Of a DNA stretch of 7,761 bases, positions 6,464 to 7,761 are shown in pieces. The notes under the pieces are model-generated. The model was not told where the DNA came from. It saw only the letters and a program-made list of their open reading frames with translations, and made no database searches. Made by a program: the position numbers and the translations under genes. The DNA lies in assembly GCA_023405565.1 (NCBI GenBank), contig JAEXXW010000398.1, positions 1 to 7,761 of the forward strand, read 5' to 3'. This DNA is from Pseudomonadota bacterium (lineage in GTDB: Bacteria; Pseudomonadota; Alphaproteobacteria; Rhizobiales; Xanthobacteraceae). Every line of letters starts with the position of its first letter. Positions within the stretch are counted from its first letter, which is position 1.

Positions 6464-6509
6464 TGGTTGCGGGGGCTGGATTTGAACCAGCGACCTTCAG
6501 GTTATGAGC
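6464..6509 (-). pseudogene. 3' half of an initiator tRNA-fMet(CAU) gene; attachment-site remnant of an integrated element
   Basis: Read on the minus strand, 46 nt match the 3' part of a bacterial initiator tRNA. They comprise the last base of the 5' anticodon-stem strand, anticodon loop CTCATAA (anticodon CAU at 6506-6504), stem strand CCTGA, variable AGGTC, T-arm GCTGG-TTCAAAT-CCAGC, acceptor strand CCCCGCA, discriminator A and CCA. The A at position 72, which cannot pair with C1, is the initiator hallmark. Upstream of 6509 the expected TCAG of the anticodon stem, the D-arm and the CGCGGGG acceptor strand are all absent, and the next bases read CCATCCA. The gene is therefore cut sharply at the anticodon stem. 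Integrases of genomic islands and phages typically recombine in tRNA 3' halves and leave exactly this duplicate at the far end. The native terminator remains on the low-coordinate side, so the element should extend to the right of 6509. Confidence 0.88.
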
Positions 6510-6599
6510 TGGATGGCCCACGGAATATGTATTTGTTCGAACTTGAGAATTTTCGTTCTTGAATGCGCATGTGTAAGCCAGTGTGAAAATTTTAGGCCC

Positions 6600-6628
6600 A
6601 AAACGCGTGTTTTCTGGCGCGTTTTCTG
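6600..6628. repeat. 12-nt tandem duplication overlapping an AAAACGCG inverted repeat
   Basis: GCGTGTTTTCTG (6605-6616) is followed directly by GCGCGTTTTCTG (6617-6628), 11 of 12 identical. The same segment forms an inverted repeat, AAAACGCG (6600-6607) with CGCGTTTT (6618-6625) and a 10-nt loop. On the plus strand a CTGTTTTTG tail follows, so a weak plus-strand terminator is possible. It lies about 90 nt from the att remnant, where integrase arm sites or a repeat-derived structure would be plausible. Confidence 0.5.
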
Positions 6629-6799
6629 TTTTTGCCGATTCTCGCTCGTTACACGTCGTACCGGCGTACAAAGCCGCCTGGCTGGCAGCCTTTAATCCAC
6701 ACCAACTTAACGCGAAGCCTCTTCGCTCGTTCTCATAGTCGCGTCTCATTTCTCTAACTCTCCTCTTGTCAGCAGGGTTCATGCCCGGCATGACCCCTG

Positions 6800-6915
6800 C
6801 CGCTCTGGCGAAGAGCGGGGGTAGCAAGCGCAAGCCGAGGGGTATCACCCGGCCTGCACAAGCGAAGCGCGGAAGGTCGGGGATACGGCTTGCGGGCGCG
6901 AGGGGCAGCGCCCCT
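6800..6915. repeat. Cluster of three hairpins including a 66-nt long imperfect inverted repeat
   Basis: Hairpin 1 is CCGCTCT-GGCGA-AGAGCGG (6800-6818). Hairpin 2 (6829-6894) pairs CGCAAGCC with GGCTTGCG (6829-6836/6887-6894), GTATC with GATAC (6842-6846/6882-6886) and CCCGGCCT with AGGTCGGG (6848-6855/6874-6881, one G-U). That makes 21 pairs in total, with a 5-nt bulge and a 1-nt bulge on the left arm and an 18-nt loop. Hairpin 3 is AGGGGC-AGC-GCCCCT (6901-6915). None is followed by a T run. They lie just beyond the stop of the small minus-strand gene. Possible roles are a structured RNA, a transfer or replication origin, or an attachment structure. The sequence does not decide between these. 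Confidence 0.65.
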
Positions 6916-6947
6916 TAGGACCTTGAGCGTTTGCCTACAGACAGCGC

Positions 6948-7283
6948 TTATTCGTCTGCGCTCAGCCCAAGCGCGACATACAGGCAATAACGAGCGGCGT
7001 AGCTACGCTCACGGAAGTTCTTCGCGGCTGCGAACTCGGTCAATCGATCGAGAACCACCTTGTGCTTCTTCTTTGGAAAACTTTTCACTCTCGGGCCGGA
7101 CCCAGGAAATTCCCGCAATTTAGCGGACGGCGGCAAACCCTCAGAGGCCTTAAGACCGTGTGTGATGAGGAGAGCGAGAACATCGCCCCGAGCAATCTTC
7201 TCCTGCTCTTTCTTCATGAGCATATACCGCTGATTCAAAAGGGTATCAGCTTCGTCGCTAATGTTGAGGTTAAACACGCTCAT
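6948..7283 (-). CDS. Small element-encoded protein, possible ribbon-helix-helix DNA-binding protein, 111 aa
   Basis: I do not recognise a named family. The N-terminal segment SVFNLNISDEADTLLNQRY, then a charged stretch MLMKKEQEKIARG and DVLALLITHGLKASE, fits strand-helix-helix order, as in ribbon-helix-helix DNA-binding proteins. This is a pattern judgement, not a domain hit. A proline/glycine linker (PPSAKLREFPGSGPRVKSFPKKKHK, about residues 53-77, very basic at its end) leads to a second helical part (VLDRLTEFAAAKNF...AARYCLYVALGL). The ATG at 7283 is chosen because the protein-like sequence begins there. A TTG at 7346 in the same frame is more likely the -35 box of its promoter. No good Shine-Dalgarno precedes 7283, so the start is uncertain. 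It lies within the presumed element, next to the hairpin cluster at 6800-6915. A regulator or a relaxosome-accessory role is conceivable but unproven. Confidence 0.65.
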   Translation of the reverse strand: MSVFNLNISDEADTLLNQRYMLMKKEQEKIARGDVLALLITHGLKASEGLPPSAKLREFPGSGPRVKSFPKKKHKVVLDRLTEFAAAKNFRERSYAARYCLYVALGLSADE

Positions 7284-7317
7284 GGGCCGAAATGCTTGGG
7301 TGATAAAGGGCGCACGG

Positions 7318-7346
7318 TACATAGTGAAATTGTCACAATAGGTCAA
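7318..7346 (-). promoter_or_regulatory. Candidate promoter of the 111-aa gene with a palindrome in its spacer
   Basis: On the minus strand TTGACC (7346-7341) is followed after exactly 17 nt by TATGTA (7323-7318), about 35 nt upstream of the ATG at 7283. The spacer holds the perfect 11-nt palindrome ATTGT-C-ACAAT (7329-7339), placed where a repressor would block polymerase. The -35 is good and the -10 only half matches consensus. Confidence 0.4.
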
Positions 7347-7380
7347 ACAACCCCAATACCAACCACAACGACAATGGTCT

Positions 7381-7443
7381 CAATACAATCAGTATTGCTC
7401 ATAACCCCCATTTCATTGACAATGCACACAAGCATGGTACCTT
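7381..7443 (+). promoter_or_regulatory. Candidate rightward promoter with overlapping CAAT palindromes
   Basis: A consensus -35 TTGACA (7416-7421) lies 16 nt before TACCTT (7438-7443, three of six matches). The -35 is embedded in the perfect palindrome CATTG-A-CAATG (7414-7424), and a further inverted repeat CAATAC-AATCA-GTATTG lies at 7381-7397. Together with ATTGT-C-ACAAT at 7329-7339 this gives three CAAT-bearing palindromes between two opposed candidate promoters. No convincing downstream gene was found on the plus strand within the window. Confidence 0.35.
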
Positions 7444-7516
7444 AAATGATGAACATGGTCGTAATTGACCGACGTCGCATCATTGATTTCGTTTGACCTT
7501 TGGGGTTGGTTCGTCT

Positions 7517-7599
7517 GCTAGCGGACTAGCCTTATTGACCGGTTTCCTGCACGGGTTTTCCGGTCACGTAACGCCTGCGCTGAACAAGCGCAGGCGTTA
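7517..7599. repeat. Three consecutive hairpins; the last a perfect 13-bp stem
   Basis: GCTAG-CGGA-CTAGC (7517-7530) is followed by TGACCGG / CCGGTCA (7536-7542 and 7560-7566, 17-nt loop). Then comes TAACGCCTGCGCT / AGCGCAGGCGTTA (7569-7581 and 7587-7599, loop GAACA). The last stem is strong enough to be an intrinsic terminator, but only TGCGTTTCTG follows on the plus strand and no T run on the minus strand. Confidence 0.6.
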
Positions 7600-7759
7600 T
7601 GCGTTTCTGCCGTATTGACGGCAACCTCGGTATCCATTTACGAAGTTTAGACCACGCGCGAAGTGTGGAAGTTCTTTCGCCCAGTTCTCTAGCAGGAGCG
7701 ACAAAGGCGAGAAACGATAAAAACTCGTGCATGTAGCGGAGGTGATCGAAAACCGTCTG
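7532..7759 (-). CDS. Possible C-terminal part of an unidentified protein (open to the window edge)
   Basis: The minus-strand frame is open from the window edge (last complete codon at 7759) to a TAA at 7532, 75 codons without a stop. It begins QTVFDHLRYMHEFLSFLAF and ends RRRYVTGKPVQETGQ. It is unusually rich in arginine and matches nothing I recognise. The 13-bp hairpin at 7569-7599 lies inside it, which argues against a real gene. It could instead be the tail of a gene entering from the right, or chance. Confidence 0.25.
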   Translation of the reverse strand, partial: QTVFDHLRYMHEFLSFLAFVAPARELGERTSTLRAWSKLRKWIPRLPSIRQKRITPALVQRRRYVTGKPVQETGQ

Positions 7760-7761
7760 CC

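Larger units (their letters stand above)
6510..6947. other. Element end: 438 nt without a supported gene, rich in hairpins
   Basis: This stretch lies between the tRNA remnant and the small minus-strand gene. It contains a 12-nt tandem duplication (6605-6628), a GCGAAG-CCT-CTTCGC hairpin (6712-6726) and a group of three hairpins at 6800-6915. An open frame on the minus strand from about 6848 or 6749 (with AGGAG about 10 nt before the ATG at 6749) runs on through the tRNA fragment and into chromosomal DNA. It is not accepted as a gene. No integrase C-terminus is recognisable. Confidence 0.55.
7284..7761. other. Right-hand end of the window: AT-rich leader, then tandem hairpins, no firm gene
   Basis: About 7320-7450 is AT-rich (48 of 120 bases are G or C in 7321-7440) with CAAT palindromes and candidate divergent promoters. 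About 7517-7599 holds three consecutive hairpins. Beyond that, to the edge, only an unrecognised minus-strand open frame is present. Confidence 0.5.

Noticed and set aside
6321..6848. Minus-strand 175-codon open frame containing LKVAGSNPAPAT
   Set aside because: That peptide is the translation of the tRNA 3' end (a well-known artefact). The frame runs from element DNA through the tRNA remnant and terminator and then antisense to the DUF488 gene.
7446..7496. 16-codon plus-strand frame (MMNMVVIDRRRIIDFV) after the TTGACA box
   Set aside because: Very short, no Shine-Dalgarno and no regulatory peptide signature such as codon runs; cannot be told from chance.
7569..7599. Integron attC site at the 13-bp hairpin
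   Set aside because: The right arm reads GTTATGC, not the GTTRRRY core, the stem is perfectly paired without the unpaired bases of attC, and no cassette gene or integron integrase is seen.
1..7761. CRISPR array, complete insertion sequence or rRNA genes
   Set aside because: No regularly spaced repeat units, no transposase frame with terminal inverted repeats and no rRNA-like sequence were found on either strand.

Overview
The window looks like chromosomal DNA of an alphaproteobacterium, most likely a rhizobial relative of the Bradyrhizobium / Afipia / Rhodopseudomonas type. The basis is GC-leaning coding DNA, a tripartite tricarboxylate transporter (TTT) operon, GANTC sites in a promoter region, and an alphaproteobacterial-style initiator tRNA. 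The genus is an inference. No gene here fixes it.

Region 1 (1-2712, minus strand) is a tctC-tctB-tctA operon, read from high to low coordinates. It encodes a periplasmic solute-binding protein, a small four-helix membrane subunit and the large permease, which is cut by the window edge. A textbook intrinsic terminator sits between tctC and tctB. This arrangement would let the binding protein be made in excess over the membrane subunits. The substrate cannot be read from sequence.

Region 2 (2713-3518) is a long non-coding stretch. It holds an inverted-repeat operator candidate upstream of tctC, a 32-nt-spaced direct repeat, and a cluster of GGCCGC-rich inverted repeats behind the next gene.

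Region 3 (3519-5933) is a divergent pair. One member is an uncharacterised exported protein of 368 aa (minus). The other is an alpha/beta-hydrolase-fold protein of 349 aa (plus). Both lack cysteine and both have N-terminal export signals, although that of the hydrolase is atypical. They share a 258-nt promoter region with a perfect 16-nt palindrome and a cluster of GANTC sites. A DUF488 (YeaO-type) gene follows at 6029-6397.

Region 4 (6429 to the end) is a chromosome/mobile-element junction. The 3' half (46 nt, including the CCA and the initiator-specific A72) of a tRNA-fMet(CAU) gene lies on the minus strand with its native terminator, and its 5' half is missing. This is the signature left at the distal end of an element that integrated into a tRNA gene. 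The element should therefore run rightwards from about 6510, and the intact tRNA-fMet should be beyond the right edge. The DNA to the right is different in character. It is partly AT-rich (I counted about 40% GC in 7321-7440) and is full of hairpins, including a 66-nt long imperfect hairpin. It carries one plausible small gene (111 aa, possibly ribbon-helix-helix) with palindromes at its promoter. No integrase, relaxase or transposase is visible inside the window, so the nature of the element (genomic island, integrative mobilizable element or prophage remnant) stays open.
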